A DNA stretch of 64,000 nucleotides from Brevibacillus_D fluminis_A (GCF_052072235.1 NZ_CM125436.1:1048001-1112000), one strand, 5' to 3'. Counted from the stretch's first letter, positions 1 through 9,569 are shown. Numbers and translations: made by a program. The notes: generated by a model from the letters alone, not told the origin.

Positions 1-50
1 TTAACCTTAACATGTAGACCATTCCCTTTCTTAATGAACTTCTTAATAAG

Positions 51-71
51 ATTGTAAATGAATCGTACAAT
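51..71. promoter_or_regulatory. Palindrome in the leading intergenic region
   Basis: An inverted repeat ATTGTA-N9-TACAAT lies in the first 268 bases, which otherwise show no convincing gene. It could be an operator for whatever lies upstream or for the glycosyltransferase downstream. No regulator can be assigned. Confidence 0.3.
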
Positions 72-268
72 TTTCACAAAAAAAGGTATGGGATGGTGGT
101 TTTCTCTATCACTTTCCGCTCTCCCGCTTGTTCATCCATCTACGCACATCCACCTTCTCGTGAATAGCATGAACGATAGCTGCTTATCGAAAGGCGAGGG
201 TTGATAAAAAATGAAGGTGCTGCGAACCGAAGCGGCAGATGTCAAGCTTGGGACAGAGGGGAAGCGCG

Positions 269-1066
269 ATGGCGAAAACTAGCGTTGGCGGGCAAGGCAG
301 CAGGGTAGGCGTCTCGGTCGTGACCTGCACGAATCGTCCCCAATTTTTCAGAAGGCTGCTGGAAAACTATCAGAATCAAATGTTGCCGCATAAAGAACTG
401 ATCATCATTTTAAATAACGATCGCATGAACCTCAGGCAGTACCGGGCGCTGGTGGGGCCGATGAAAAACGTGAGCGTGTACCAATTGCCCCAATCTTTCT
501 CTCTCGGCAGATGCCTCAATTTCGGCGTCAGGCAGGCGCGCTACCCGTTCGTCGCCAAGTTTGATGACGATGATTATTATGGGCCGCACTATTTGGTCAG
601 GCAGCTGCGTGCGCTGGTCGTAACGAAAGCGCACGTCGTCGGCAAACTGGCGCATTTCCTGTATTTGAAAGGGAGGCAGCTGCTGGTGCTCCAACTGCCC
701 CATCAGGGGAACCGGTTCGTCAACTGGATTGCCGGAGGCACGATTATGGCACGGCGCAGCTTGTTTTTGCAGGTTCCTTTCCCGGATCGATCGCTTGGCG
801 AGGATGTCGGTTTCCTACGGAAATGCCGAGCGAGAGGGCTGCGGATCTACGCTTCCGACCATTTCGACTATGTGTATATCAGAAGGCCGAACAAGAACAG
901 CCATACATGGAAAGTCGCGGACCGTGAACTGATGAACCGGAAGCACATCGTCATCGGGCATACGACGAAATACAAGGCGATTGCGAGAAGACGGCTGCAA
1001 CCGAGATCACGAGTCGGTCCGCTTCCGCACATGTATGTGTGGCGCGCAGCAAGAGTGAAAGCGTAG
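269..1066 (+). CDS. Family 2 glycosyltransferase
   Basis: About 265 residues with a GT-A glycosyltransferase fold. The N-terminal VSVVTCTNRP strand opens a Rossmann-like nucleotide-sugar domain, and KFDDDDYY near residue 100 supplies the acidic metal and nucleotide-sugar motif. A conserved acidic SLGEDVGF follows in the acceptor half. There is no signal peptide or membrane segment, so it is probably cytoplasmic or peripheral, adding sugar to a surface or spore-coat polymer. An in-frame ATG at 239 exists, but the ATG at 269 has a GAGGGGAA ribosome site a few bases upstream and is preferred. It is transcribed alone and ends in a terminator. The sugar donor and acceptor are unknown. Confidence 0.8.
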   Translation: MAKTSVGGQGSRVGVSVVTCTNRPQFFRRLLENYQNQMLPHKELIIILNNDRMNLRQYRALVGPMKNVSVYQLPQSFSLGRCLNFGVRQARYPFVAKFDDDDYYGPHYLVRQLRALVVTKAHVVGKLAHFLYLKGRQLLVLQLPHQGNRFVNWIAGGTIMARRSLFLQVPFPDRSLGEDVGFLRKCRARGLRIYASDHFDYVYIRRPNKNSHTWKVADRELMNRKHIVIGHTTKYKAIARRRLQPRSRVGPLPHMYVWRAARVKA

Positions 1067-1108
1067 AGGAGCTGCCGAAACAGGACGGATACGAACGCAA
1101 CGCTGGAG

Positions 1109-1147
1109 ACGGCGGCTGCGCCACCAGATGGCGTGGCCGCCGTTTTT
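1109..1147 (+). terminator. Rho-independent terminator after the glycosyltransferase
   Basis: A GC-rich hairpin with arms CGGCGGC/GCCGCCG and an inner CGCCAC/GGCGTG pairing is followed by TTTTT. It separates the glycosyltransferase from the next gene. Confidence 0.8.
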
Positions 1148-1232
1148 GGTTGCCTCGAATGGGAATTGGCAGTTTGTGGGATGCTATAGCGAGATTTCCA
1201 TTCGATTGATGCGCTTCGGGAGGTAAGGCAAG

Positions 1233-2804
1233 ATGGTTCATGTCCTGTTGGTCATTGTGCTGGTGGTCGTCCTGGTACCGCCGCTTGTTTTTTTCGGCTA
1301 TATGTACGCGCTATCCAAGCAGCCCAAGCATTCGATCATTCGCTCGCATCCGTTCCTCGGCTGGGTGCGCTATTTGCTGGAAAAACTCGGGCCGGAGCTG
1401 CGCCAGTATTGGTTTGACAGCGATACGGAAAGCAAGCCGTTTTCGCGGGACGATTTCGTCGGGCTCGTGCTTGCAGCGAAATACCGCACCGATTTGATTT
1501 CATTTGGGGGCAAGCGGGATTTTGACGAGCCGGGCTTCTACTTGTCCAATGCCATGTTCCCGCGATTGACGAGCGAGCTTCGGGTCGATAATAACACGCT
1601 GCTCAAGGGGAAGAAGTATGAAATTACCGATGAAGGGCTGTTTACCAGACGGGAAAAATTCATCGACGACCAGGTGAAGCCGTGGCTGCTGCATGATGAC
1701 GATGTGATCGTCGTTGGAGAACGGCGCGCGCATCCGTGGCGGGTGAAAGGGATGTTCGGCGCCTCCGCGACCTCCTACGGGGCCGTGGGGGAGCATTATA
1801 TCCTGTCGACGGGGAATGGCGCACGGATGGCGGGCGGCTCCTGGATCAATACGGGCGAGGGCGGGGTCGCGGAAGTCCACCTGGAAACAGGGGTCGACAT
1901 CATCTCCCAGATCGGACCGGGCATGTTCGGCTTCCGCGACGATTCCGGTCATTTTTCCATTGAAGAGTACAAGCGCAAAGCAAGCATGCCGACTATCAAG
2001 GCGTTCGAACTGAAATTCCATCAGGGCGCCAAAATCCGCGGCGGGCATCTCGAGGGCACCAAAGTGACGGAAAAAGTCGCGGCAGCCCGCTTGGTTCCGG
2101 TAGGCAAAACGGTGAATTCGCCGAACCGGTTCGAGTTCCTCACCAATCCGGAGGAGGCGCTTCGCTTTATCGGCACGCTGCAGGAAGCGGGGGGCAAGCC
2201 TGTCGGCGTGAAGATTGTCGTCGGCGATCCAAAGCGGCTTGAGCCGTTTTTTCAGGCGATGGTCGACTTGGACATTTGCCCCGATTTCATCACCGTGGAC
2301 GGCTCTGAAGGCGGCTCGGGTGCGACGTTCAAAGCGATGGCGGACGGGATGGGGCTGCCGCTGTATCCCGCACTGCTCATTCTCGACGACACGGCGCGGA
2401 AATACGGCGTGCGCGACCGTATCAAGATTTTTGCGTCCGGCAAATTGATTACCCCAGATAAAGTGGCGATCGCCATGGCGATGGGCGCGGATTTGGTCAA
2501 TTCCGCGCGCGGCTTCATGATGGCAAATGGCTGCATCATGGCGATGCAATGCCACACCGGCAAATGCCCGACCGGGATTACGACAACGGATTCCAAATAC
2601 CAGGAGGCGCTGGCGCCCGAGGAGAAGCAGTGGCGCGTGATGAACTATATTTTGCAGCTGCGGGAAGGCGTGTTTTCGCTGGCGGCGGCCTGCGGCCTGG
2701 AGAGTCCGCGCGGGCTAAACCGGGAGCATGTAGTTTTCACGAATGAGAGCGGACAAAGCATCCGGGTAGTGGATCTGTTTCCTTATCCGGAAGCTACGCG
2801 GTAA
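1233..2804 (+). CDS. FMN-binding glutamate synthase-like protein, membrane anchored
   Basis: 523 residues. Residues 1-22 form one hydrophobic segment; the rest matches the FMN-binding central domain of glutamate synthase large subunit, a TIM barrel. Recognisable motifs are TVDGSEGGSGATF, GADLVNSARGFM and a CX5CX4CP cluster at about residues 434-445, the spacing that binds the 3Fe-4S cluster in GltB. The glutaminase domain is missing, as in the stand-alone family often named FMN-binding glutamate synthase. It may transfer reducing equivalents at the membrane, but the physiological reaction is not established. The start has GGGAGG upstream. It is followed by a terminator shared with the convergent pepF. 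Confidence 0.85.
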   Translation: MVHVLLVIVLVVVLVPPLVFFGYMYALSKQPKHSIIRSHPFLGWVRYLLEKLGPELRQYWFDSDTESKPFSRDDFVGLVLAAKYRTDLISFGGKRDFDEPGFYLSNAMFPRLTSELRVDNNTLLKGKKYEITDEGLFTRREKFIDDQVKPWLLHDDDVIVVGERRAHPWRVKGMFGASATSYGAVGEHYILSTGNGARMAGGSWINTGEGGVAEVHLETGVDIISQIGPGMFGFRDDSGHFSIEEYKRKASMPTIKAFELKFHQGAKIRGGHLEGTKVTEKVAAARLVPVGKTVNSPNRFEFLTNPEEALRFIGTLQEAGGKPVGVKIVVGDPKRLEPFFQAMVDLDICPDFITVDGSEGGSGATFKAMADGMGLPLYPALLILDDTARKYGVRDRIKIFASGKLITPDKVAIAMAMGADLVNSARGFMMANGCIMAMQCHTGKCPTGITTTDSKYQEALAPEEKQWRVMNYILQLREGVFSLAAACGLESPRGLNREHVVFTNESGQSIRVVDLFPYPEATR

Positions 2805-2820
2805 TCAGGCCGCACACGTG

Positions 2821-2850
2821 AAAAAGGCTGCCAAGGTCGGCAGCCTTTTT
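2821..2850. terminator. Bidirectional terminator
   Basis: A near-perfect hairpin AAAAAGGCTGCC / GGCAGCCTTTTT with a 6-nt loop lies between the convergent glutamate-synthase-like gene and pepF. The A-run and T-run let it work in both directions. Confidence 0.9.
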
Positions 2851-2862
2851 GCATGTTACCTG

Positions 2863-4668
2863 TTACTCGTTAAACAGCTTCTCCAGTTCGTCGATCAGCT
2901 GGCCGACATAGGCGACAGCCGTACGAATCGGTTCGGGTGTCGACATATCGACGCCAGCCAGCTTCATCAGTTCAAGCGGTTTCAACGATCCGCCCGCTTT
3001 CAATACCTCCAGCCAGCGGTCGACTGCAGGCTGGCCTTCCTCGCGAATGCGCGCGGCGACCGCAGTCGAGGTCGTCAAGCCTGCTGCGTATGTGTACGGA
3101 TAAAGCCCCATGTAGTAATGCGGCTGCCGCATCCAGGTCAAGCTCGCTCCGGCATCCAATTCCACGGCATCGCCCCAAAATTCGCCGAGCACCTGGCCTT
3201 TCAGCTCGGACAGCTTTTTCGCGGTGAGCGGTTCATTCGCTTCAGCCGCGGCATACACTCTGCGCTGCATCTCGCCTTCCAGCAGATGAGTGACGAAATT
3301 GTGGTAATACGTGTTCAACAGCTGCAGAATCACCCAGCGCTTCAGGCGCGGATCGTCGGACTGTGATGTGATGTGCTGGGCCAGCAGCAGTTCGTTCATC
3401 GTGGACGGCGCCTCGATGAACGAAAGCGACGGACGATAGTTGGCATAGCGCTGGTTGCGTGCCGCGAGCATCAAATGTCCGGCATGGCCGAGTTCATGTG
3501 CCAGCGTGAACGTACTGCGCATATTGTTTGCCCACGTGATCAGTATGTAGGAGTGGATGCCATAGGAGCTTGAACAGAAGGCCCCCGTCGATTTGCCCAC
3601 GTTGTCGGCGTAATCGATCCAGCGATTGGCCAAGGCTTGTTCGATGATCTCCACATATTCAGGACCCATGATTTGAACAGCGGCCAAAATTTGCTTGCCC
3701 GCTTCTTCCGTAGTAACGGCGGGACTGAACGCAGGATCAAGCGGCGCCTTCAGATCGCAGAAACGCATCTGTTCGAGGCCAAGCACCCGTTTTTTCAAGC
3801 TGGCATAACGGCGCATGTGCGGCGCCAGCTCTTTGAAAATGATCCCCAGCACGTTTTCATACATGTCGATCGTCACGTGCTGCGGGGCGAGGAGCATATG
3901 GGTGACCGATTCATAGCCGCGCAGGCGGGACAGCACGGTTTGACGCTTGACTTCTGTGGCGTAAGCGGCGGCAAACGTGTTTTGGTAGGCATGGAGCGTT
4001 TTGCTGAAAGATTCATAGGCAGCGCGGCGCAGTGTCGTGTCTGGCGACATTTCGTAGTTGGTTTCGAACAGTGCGAATGAAACCGGGCGCGTCACACCTT
4101 CGCTGTCTTCCACGGAAGCAAACGTCATGTCCGTCAGCTTGCTGCGCTGATAGACCGTGTAAGGGGAGCCCAGCACCTCGCCCAACGAGGCAAGCGCCGA
4201 TTCGGTTTCCGGCGACAGACGATGCGGCTTTGTTTCAAGCAATTCCTCGAGATTTTTGCGGAACGGCGCCAATTCCGGTTCTTCTTGCAAATAGCGCTCG
4301 ACGGTACCGTCCGGCAGCGCCAAAATTTCCGAGCTGATAAACGACAGTGCAGCATTGACCTGTGAAACGACATCCCCTACGCGAGCGGAATTCGCTTGAT
4401 TGACCGGATTGGTTCCATCCTCGGATGTGCGAAGGCGCGCATAGGAGGAGAGCCGCTGGAGCCGGATGGCAATGGTCTCCTCCGCTTCCAATGTGGCGAG
4501 CAGCAGTTCCGCACCGGTGTGCAGCTGTCCTTTGAATTGGGTAATGGCCGGCAAATCCGCGACGATCGCTTGCAGCTCGCTCTCCCATGCGTCCACGTCT
4601 GCGAACAGTTCAGTCAAATCCCAGGTTTGTTCGACCGGAACCTGTTCGCGCGTCACTCTCTCTTTCAT
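2863..4668 (-). CDS. pepF: Oligoendopeptidase F (M3B metallopeptidase)
   Basis: 601 residues, the usual PepF length. The zinc site LAHELGHAGH lies near residue 390, within the conserved run of M3 peptidases. The N-terminal WDLTELF and the C-terminal YPYTYAAGL region also fit. It is a cytoplasmic zinc protease cleaving short peptides, probably in peptide recycling. An upstream in-frame ATG at 4734 is unlikely because the ATG at 4668 has an AGAGGAGGAA ribosome site at good spacing. A second, more distant M3 peptidase is encoded at 42.4 kb, so the two are paralogues with probably different peptide preference. Confidence 0.93.
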   Translation of the reverse strand: MKERVTREQVPVEQTWDLTELFADVDAWESELQAIVADLPAITQFKGQLHTGAELLLATLEAEETIAIRLQRLSSYARLRTSEDGTNPVNQANSARVGDVVSQVNAALSFISSEILALPDGTVERYLQEEPELAPFRKNLEELLETKPHRLSPETESALASLGEVLGSPYTVYQRSKLTDMTFASVEDSEGVTRPVSFALFETNYEMSPDTTLRRAAYESFSKTLHAYQNTFAAAYATEVKRQTVLSRLRGYESVTHMLLAPQHVTIDMYENVLGIIFKELAPHMRRYASLKKRVLGLEQMRFCDLKAPLDPAFSPAVTTEEAGKQILAAVQIMGPEYVEIIEQALANRWIDYADNVGKSTGAFCSSSYGIHSYILITWANNMRSTFTLAHELGHAGHLMLAARNQRYANYRPSLSFIEAPSTMNELLLAQHITSQSDDPRLKRWVILQLLNTYYHNFVTHLLEGEMQRRVYAAAEANEPLTAKKLSELKGQVLGEFWGDAVELDAGASLTWMRQPHYYMGLYPYTYAAGLTTSTAVAARIREEGQPAVDRWLEVLKAGGSLKPLELMKLAGVDMSTPEPIRTAVAYVGQLIDELEKLFNE

Positions 4669-4791
4669 ATTTGCGATTCCTCCTCTATTTGTGAAATGTT
4701 CCGATTTTTCTCTATCTGTCAGTCGTTTTCGCACGATGAAAACGCGAAATCCCCTTCTCAGTGTAACACGTTTGACCGTTTGCTGCGGACG

Positions 4792-5700
4792 CTATGCCTG
4801 GGCTTGGGCCGCATGTTGGATGGCGTTTTGGATATAGGCTTGCAGCGTCTCGATGAAGGCTTGCGCAGCGAAGCTCATATAGCGGTCGGAGCGGTAAATG
4901 ATGCAAATGTCCTGACTGGGGGTCGGATCGACGAGCGGGATGGTTGCGATCTTCTTGTTGCCCAAATTTTCCAGCAGCAGGCGAGGCAAGATGCTCGCCC
5001 CGATCCCTTGCTCCACCAGCGAAAGCAGCGTGGAAACGGTTGTCGTTTCAATCCCCGGCTGGAGGCGGAACCCGGCTTCTGCACAATAATGGTCGATGAC
5101 CTGCCGCACTTGATGGTCCGGAGGGAACATCGCCAATTTGAGGTGCTGCAGCTGTGCAAACGACATTTTGCTTTTTTTCGCAAAAAGGTCGTCGGTGCAA
5201 ATCGCCAGTGCGAATTCTTCATGCATCAGCGGGATGCGGGTGATCCGCTCATCGGGCGGCGGCGTTGTGGTCACGCCGATGTCGAGCGTCCCCTGGAGAA
5301 TTTGCTCTGTAATTTTGGTCGTTTCCAGCACGGATAAGGAGAGCTGCGGATACGTTTTGTGGAATTCGACGAGCAGGGCGTTGAACAACAGGTCGGCATC
5401 GCCGGGGAGCACGCCGATGGTCAACGTTCCGCCCTGGGCGGTCTGCAATGCTGCAATCGCGTCGCGCGCATACTGCAGATGAGAAAAAACTTGCCGGCTT
5501 TGCTCATACAGCAAACGGCCCGCTTCCGTAACCGCGATGCGCTTGCCCAGCCGGTCAAACAGCAACACCCCGAGTTCGCCTTCCAAAAGCTTGATCTGCT
5601 GGCTCAAATTCGACTGTGTCGTGCACATTTTTTCGGCGGCGCGGGAAAAATGCAGCTCGTCACAGACAGCCATGAAATATTCCAATTGCCTCAGTTCCAT
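4792..5700 (-). CDS. LysR-family transcriptional regulator
   Basis: 302 residues. The N-terminal winged helix-turn-helix (MELRQLEYFMAV, then FSRAAEKMCTTQSNLSQQIK) is typical of LysR proteins. The rest is a periplasmic-binding-protein-like effector domain. The gene is divergent from an alpha/beta hydrolase gene 145 bp away and may control it and itself. The divergent gap holds an ATTATA at 5744-5749, which reads TATAAT on the minus strand and could be its -10. The effector cannot be read from sequence. Confidence 0.88.
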   Translation of the reverse strand: MELRQLEYFMAVCDELHFSRAAEKMCTTQSNLSQQIKLLEGELGVLLFDRLGKRIAVTEAGRLLYEQSRQVFSHLQYARDAIAALQTAQGGTLTIGVLPGDADLLFNALLVEFHKTYPQLSLSVLETTKITEQILQGTLDIGVTTTPPPDERITRIPLMHEEFALAICTDDLFAKKSKMSFAQLQHLKLAMFPPDHQVRQVIDHYCAEAGFRLQPGIETTTVSTLLSLVEQGIGASILPRLLLENLGNKKIATIPLVDPTPSQDICIIYRSDRYMSFAAQAFIETLQAYIQNAIQHAAQAQA

Positions 5701-5764
5701 GGGATTCTCCTCTCAAATACGCCGGTTATCGCTCGCACTACTCATTATAGTCGGAAACACGCGA

Positions 5765-5794
5765 TTGATGGAATTTTTTGGAGTGGATTATACT
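5765..5794 (+). promoter_or_regulatory. Candidate sigma-A promoter of the alpha/beta hydrolase
   Basis: TTGATG (5765-5770) and TATACT (5789-5794) with 18-bp spacing lie 50 bp before the hydrolase start and overlap the divergent LysR promoter region, an arrangement common for LysR-regulated targets. Confidence 0.5.
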
Positions 5795-5844
5795 TGCTAT
5801 AGGGAGAAGCGATATGGAAGCGGGAATGGAGGCTCGGGAACAAG

Positions 5845-6597
5845 ATGACAATGGAAAAGAAAGTAGCGATCGACGGCGGCGCGCTGTTTTGTGTGTACGA
5901 GGAGGCAGGTCCGAATGTTCCGACTGTCATTTTTGAATCGGGATACGGCGCCCCTCTGCGTACATGGTCAAAGGTGTGCGGCGAAATCGGCGGCAGCGCG
6001 AATGTGTTTCGCTATGACAGGGCAGGGATTGGCCAAAGCGAGCGGGGAACGCATCCGATGCACAGTCGGCAGATCGTGGAGAACCTGCACCGTTTGCTGG
6101 CTGCTGAAAAAATTGCGCCGCCCTATATCATGGTGGGGCATTCATTCGGTGCGCTCAACGTTCGTCTGTACGCGCACCGATTTCCCGGGGAAGTGGCAGG
6201 GCTGGTATTGGCGGAACCGTCGCACGAGGAGCAGCATGAAAAATGGCTGCCGCTTGTAGCGGAAGATTTTCGCCAAACCTTTTTGGCGCAGTTTACGATC
6301 GAAGGGACGTACGACGACTTTTTGCAGAGTCTGGATCAGGTGAAAGCGGAGCGACGGCATTTCGGCAGCCTGCCGCTGATTGTCCTCTCCGCCGGACGCA
6401 AGGAATTCCATTCGGATGCATCGTTTGCGATGTGGCGCCGCCTTCATGCCGACATCACGGCACTTTCGCATAACAGCCGCCATCTCATTGTCGAATCGAG
6501 CGGTCACAGCATGCAGCGGGATGAGCCGTCAGCGATCGCAGATGCGATCAGAGCGGTGATCCGGATGACAGAGGGGCGAGAGGGAGCTGGCAAATGA
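5845..6597 (+). CDS. Alpha/beta hydrolase
   Basis: 250 residues with an alpha/beta-hydrolase fold. The nucleophile elbow GHSFGA places the catalytic Ser at about residue 100. YDRAGIGQSE precedes it, and a C-terminal SSGHSMQRDEP supplies the His. There is no signal peptide. It could act as an esterase, a peptidase or an epoxide-hydrolase-like enzyme; the substrate is not visible. The start has GGAGG about 12 bases upstream; an ATG two codons later is possible. Divergent from the LysR gene. Confidence 0.85.
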   Translation: MTMEKKVAIDGGALFCVYEEAGPNVPTVIFESGYGAPLRTWSKVCGEIGGSANVFRYDRAGIGQSERGTHPMHSRQIVENLHRLLAAEKIAPPYIMVGHSFGALNVRLYAHRFPGEVAGLVLAEPSHEEQHEKWLPLVAEDFRQTFLAQFTIEGTYDDFLQSLDQVKAERRHFGSLPLIVLSAGRKEFHSDASFAMWRRLHADITALSHNSRHLIVESSGHSMQRDEPSAIADAIRAVIRMTEGREGAGK

Positions 6598-6615
6598 ACG
6601 GGCCAGCTCCTCTTT
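6580..6615 (+). terminator. Terminator overlapping the hydrolase stop
   Basis: Arms GAGGGAGCTGGC and GCCAGCTCCTC with TTT after them. The hairpin begins inside the last codons of the hydrolase gene. Confidence 0.7.
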
Positions 6616-6621
6616 ATTGCG

Positions 6622-6825
6622 GCTGTTTTTAAGCTGACCTATGCCTTGATTGAAGGGAATGCGGCGGGCTGGGGTTCGGTGACGATTGTCGGTGCATTGG
6701 CGGGCTTTGCTCTGTTCTTTAGCCTTTTTCTGTGGCGACAGAGACGATTTGACGATCCGATGCTGCCCCTCTCGCCGTTTGGCAGCCCGATTTTTACGAC
6801 GGCTTGCCTGGTCAACTTTTTTTCT
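6622..6825 (+). pseudogene. Fragment of a DHA2-type MFS exporter
   Basis: An in-frame stretch (LTYALIEGNAAGWGS, then FRR-like RQRRFDDPMLPLS and TTACLVNFFSLC) resembles an internal part of a 14-helix drug exporter, around transmembrane helices 7-9. It has no start, lacks both ends, and breaks off exactly where the convergent AraC gene ends at 6826. The protein reading past that point becomes unrelated. This marks a deletion or insertion junction. Confidence 0.7.
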
Positions 6826-7719
6826 TTATGCCTTCATACGCTTAATATCCTGTCTAGGCGGAAAGCCAAACATTCGAGCATACTCACGGCTGAATTGCGA
6901 GGGACTTTCATAGCCTACTCGAAATGCCACATCTGTGGCATCTGCTGACTCGGTTAATAATAGACGCCGGGCTTCCTGAAGCCTCAGTTGTTTTTGGAAC
7001 TGAATCGGACTCATTGCAGTTACTTCTTTAAAATGCCGATGGAGCGAGGAAACACTCATATTCGCTATCTCTGCAAGTTCTTCAATCCGAAATGAACGGG
7101 CATAGTGATTGGTGATATGTTCGATAACATCTTTGATTTGATTAGCGGAGCTGCCTTCTACTGCAATTTGCGCGAGCGTAACGCCATGCTGTCCTTGAAG
7201 TATCCTATACAGAATTTCTTTCGTAAACAGCGGCGCAAGTATTGGGATATCCTTTGGGGCATCCAGCAAACGAGCTAACCTGATAACTACATCCAACAAT
7301 GGCATCTCCATCCGACTCACAAACATACCACGTTTAGCATTCTCTCTCGGACTCATAACGATTTCTGAATGAGCCAAAACCTCCAGAATTTGCTTACTCG
7401 TAAATTCAAGTTTAAACCCTAGATAAGGAACATCAGGGGTAGCTTCTGTCACTTGAGCGGTAACTGGCAAATGAACGGATGCAACAAGGTAATCGGAAGG
7501 ACTGTACCTAAACCGTTCCTGGCCAAGCCATACTTCCTTCGCCCCTTGGACTACTATACAAAAGGAAGGTTTATAAACTCCGTGTTTGGGTACGGACGCA
7601 TTTGAATTGCGCATGAAAAACAAGGATGGAATAGCGGTTGGGTGAACGCCGTCCGTTTCTGCATAACGCTCAATGATTTTTACTAGCTCGTTATACTGTC
7701 TCTTGGTCGTTTCAGACAT
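6826..7719 (-). CDS. AraC-family transcriptional regulator
   Basis: 297 residues. The N-terminal two thirds match the AraC-type N-terminal effector domain seen in YqhC-like regulators; the last ~100 residues carry two helix-turn-helix motifs (FRIEELAEIANMSVSSLHRHF and the GYESPSQFSREYARMFG signature). The start at 7719 has AGGAGG at proper spacing; a 7-codon longer form is less likely. It is divergent from an aldo-keto reductase gene, as YqhC is near yqhD-dkgA in enteric bacteria, so it probably senses reactive aldehydes and activates that reductase (inference). Base composition is clearly more AT-rich than neighbouring genes. Confidence 0.88.
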   Translation of the reverse strand: MSETTKRQYNELVKIIERYAETDGVHPTAIPSLFFMRNSNASVPKHGVYKPSFCIVVQGAKEVWLGQERFRYSPSDYLVASVHLPVTAQVTEATPDVPYLGFKLEFTSKQILEVLAHSEIVMSPRENAKRGMFVSRMEMPLLDVVIRLARLLDAPKDIPILAPLFTKEILYRILQGQHGVTLAQIAVEGSSANQIKDVIEHITNHYARSFRIEELAEIANMSVSSLHRHFKEVTAMSPIQFQKQLRLQEARRLLLTESADATDVAFRVGYESPSQFSREYARMFGFPPRQDIKRMKA

Positions 7720-7867
7720 TTGATCCTCCTGTCCCGTCATTCTTACTATTCGATTATAGACCGTATTTGTCTAATGCATAAGAGAAAGTGAGAGGATTAG
7801 GCAAACATTTGGCACGAATGGGATAACGGTCGCCTGATCATCCAAGGCATAATAAGGATGTGAAAGG

Positions 7868-8152
7868 GGGACAAATACAATACTTAGGCAGCTGCTGCTG
7901 GCGGTTACCGTAATTTTACTTGCCCTGTTGAAAAATCCTGAGAACTCAACAGCGCTCGGCATGACATTCTTCGTAGTTATCGGATACTCGGTGGTTAATA
8001 CGTATACAAGCACTTCCGCTTGGGGTGAGGACTTGCGGTGGGAGGATCGTCGATATTCTTGGTTTTCTGGATTGGAGCAGCTGCGGGTCGTCACGGCGTC
8101 CGTTTTCTTCGGGCTTACCCGTACGTTCTCGAAACAAGCGGCCACGGATTGA
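7868..8152 (+). pseudogene. Degenerate coding remnant, membrane-like
   Basis: In the 500-bp gap between the AraC and reductase genes, one frame reads RQLLLAVTVILLALLKN and then TALGMTFFVVIGYS, which look like a membrane segment and loop. It has no plausible start or ribosome site and its C-terminal half is not hydrophobic. I read it as the remnant of a permease-like gene; the family is unknown. The remaining DNA up to 8219 should hold the reductase promoter, but no clear -35/-10 pair stands out. Confidence 0.35.
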
Positions 8153-8219
8153 GCCTGCTATCGATACAGGGATAATCAAATGCAAATACAAATCGTGCTA
8201 AATAACAGGAGGATTTTAC

Positions 8220-9071
8220 GTGCAAAAAGTAATTTTGAACAACGGTGTTGAGATGCCTATACTCGGTTTCGGTGTTTTTCAGATGACAGATCAAAATGAG
8301 TGTGAACAGAGTGTCTTTAACGCTATTATGGCGGGCTATCGACTGATTGATACAGCTGCCTCTTATCTGAATGAAGAAGCAGTTGGCAAAGCGATTAAAC
8401 GAAGTGGTATCCGAAGAGAGGAACTTTTTATTACTACAAAACTCTGGGTTCAAGATACAGGTTATGAGAAGACAAAGAAGGCATTTGAAAAATCGCTGCA
8501 AAGACTGCAATTGGATTATTTGGATTTATACCTAATTCATCAGCCTTATGGAGACGTGTTTGGCTCTTGGCGGGCTATGGAGGAATTGTATCGTGAAGGG
8601 AAGGTCCGTGCAATTGGCGTTAGCAACTTCCATGAGGATCGTCTGATCGATTTAATTATCCATAATGAAGTTACTCCTGCCGTGAACCAGGTTGAAACGC
8701 ACCCTTTTAACCAACAAATCGAGAATGCAAAATTTATGAAAGAGAATAGTGTTCAGATCGAATCCTGGGCGCCTTTTGCGGAGGGGAAAAATAACCTGTT
8801 CCAAAACGAGGTATTGGCATCCATAGGTGAAAAGTATAATAAATCCGTTGCTCAGGTCGTTTTACGTTGGTTAACACAAAGAGGAGTCGTTGTGATTCCA
8901 AAGTCTGTACGTAAAGAAAGAATGATCGAGAACTTCAATATCTTCGACTTTGAATTAAGCAGAAAAGACATGGAGTCGATTGCTGCGTTAGATACGAAAC
9001 AGAGCCTGTTCTTTTCACATCGTGATCCTGAAATGGTGAAATGGCTCGGTACTAGGAAACTTGATATCTAA
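8220..9071 (+). CDS. Aldo-keto reductase (2,5-diketogluconate/methylglyoxal reductase type)
   Basis: 283 residues, an AKR (alpha/beta)8 barrel. The catalytic tetrad is visible: Asp44 (RLIDTAA), Tyr49, Lys74 (TTKLW) and His107 (YLIHQP). The NADPH-binding IPKSVRKERM lies near the C-terminus. It reduces aldehydes or ketones with NADPH, probably for detoxification. Translation starts at GTG, preceded by AGGAGG. It is divergent from the AraC-type regulator, so it is its likely target. The gene is AT-rich like that regulator and they were probably gained together. Confidence 0.92.
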   Translation: MQKVILNNGVEMPILGFGVFQMTDQNECEQSVFNAIMAGYRLIDTAASYLNEEAVGKAIKRSGIRREELFITTKLWVQDTGYEKTKKAFEKSLQRLQLDYLDLYLIHQPYGDVFGSWRAMEELYREGKVRAIGVSNFHEDRLIDLIIHNEVTPAVNQVETHPFNQQIENAKFMKENSVQIESWAPFAEGKNNLFQNEVLASIGEKYNKSVAQVVLRWLTQRGVVVIPKSVRKERMIENFNIFDFELSRKDMESIAALDTKQSLFFSHRDPEMVKWLGTRKLDI

Positions 9072-9238
9072 TCGAATTCACGCAAAAAAATTGAAGCTTA
9101 AATAATCGATAGTATGATTATTCGCACTAAAAATGTGGAGCAGACGCACTTATTCAATCTGCTCCCATTTCGTTTGCCGTCAGAAATGGGCTGTTGAAAA
9201 ACATTAATGAGCCTGGGTAAATATAAGGAGGAGATATA

Positions 9239-9415
9239 ATGAAAGATGTTATACTTCGGACCGGTGCTGGACAGATCGGTACGGCGATAGCAAGAAGAAT
9301 CGGCTTTGGTAAGAAAATGATTGTGGGTGATAAATACCTAGATAATGCCAAGGCACGTGCAAAAATGATGAATGAAGCCGGATTTGATGCGGTGCCTGTC
9401 GAAACGGTGCAATGA
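9239..9415 (+). pseudogene. Truncated short-chain dehydrogenase
   Basis: 58 codons with an AAGGAGGAG ribosome site. The start resembles the NAD-binding end of an SDR: VILRTGAGQIGTAIARRIG carries the TGxGxIG dinucleotide motif, followed by VGDKYLDNAKARAKMM. A stop after PVETVQ removes the catalytic Tyr-x3-Lys half. It could still be translated as a short peptide but cannot be a working enzyme. The following 150 bp show no clear continuation. Confidence 0.7.
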
Positions 9416-9569
9416 GAAACGGGTCAATAAGGTTTAGAGCTTACAACTTCAGGAGCAGCAACAAGTCTTTCAATTTTCTGAGTCTACACTATCCTGCGGT
9501 CATGGGTGCTTGTGGATGCGAAAAAAAGCTGAGCAGCTTCTATGTGCCGCTAGATGTGCAGCATGCAGG

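Noticed and set aside
210..281. 23-codon leader frame overlapping the glycosyltransferase start
   Set aside because: ATG at 210 lacks a clear ribosome site; no family and likely chance.
1500..2555. 351-codon open frame on the minus strand opposite the glutamate-synthase-like gene
   Set aside because: It lacks a ribosome site and any recognisable motif and mirrors a strongly conserved plus-strand gene; a codon-bias shadow.
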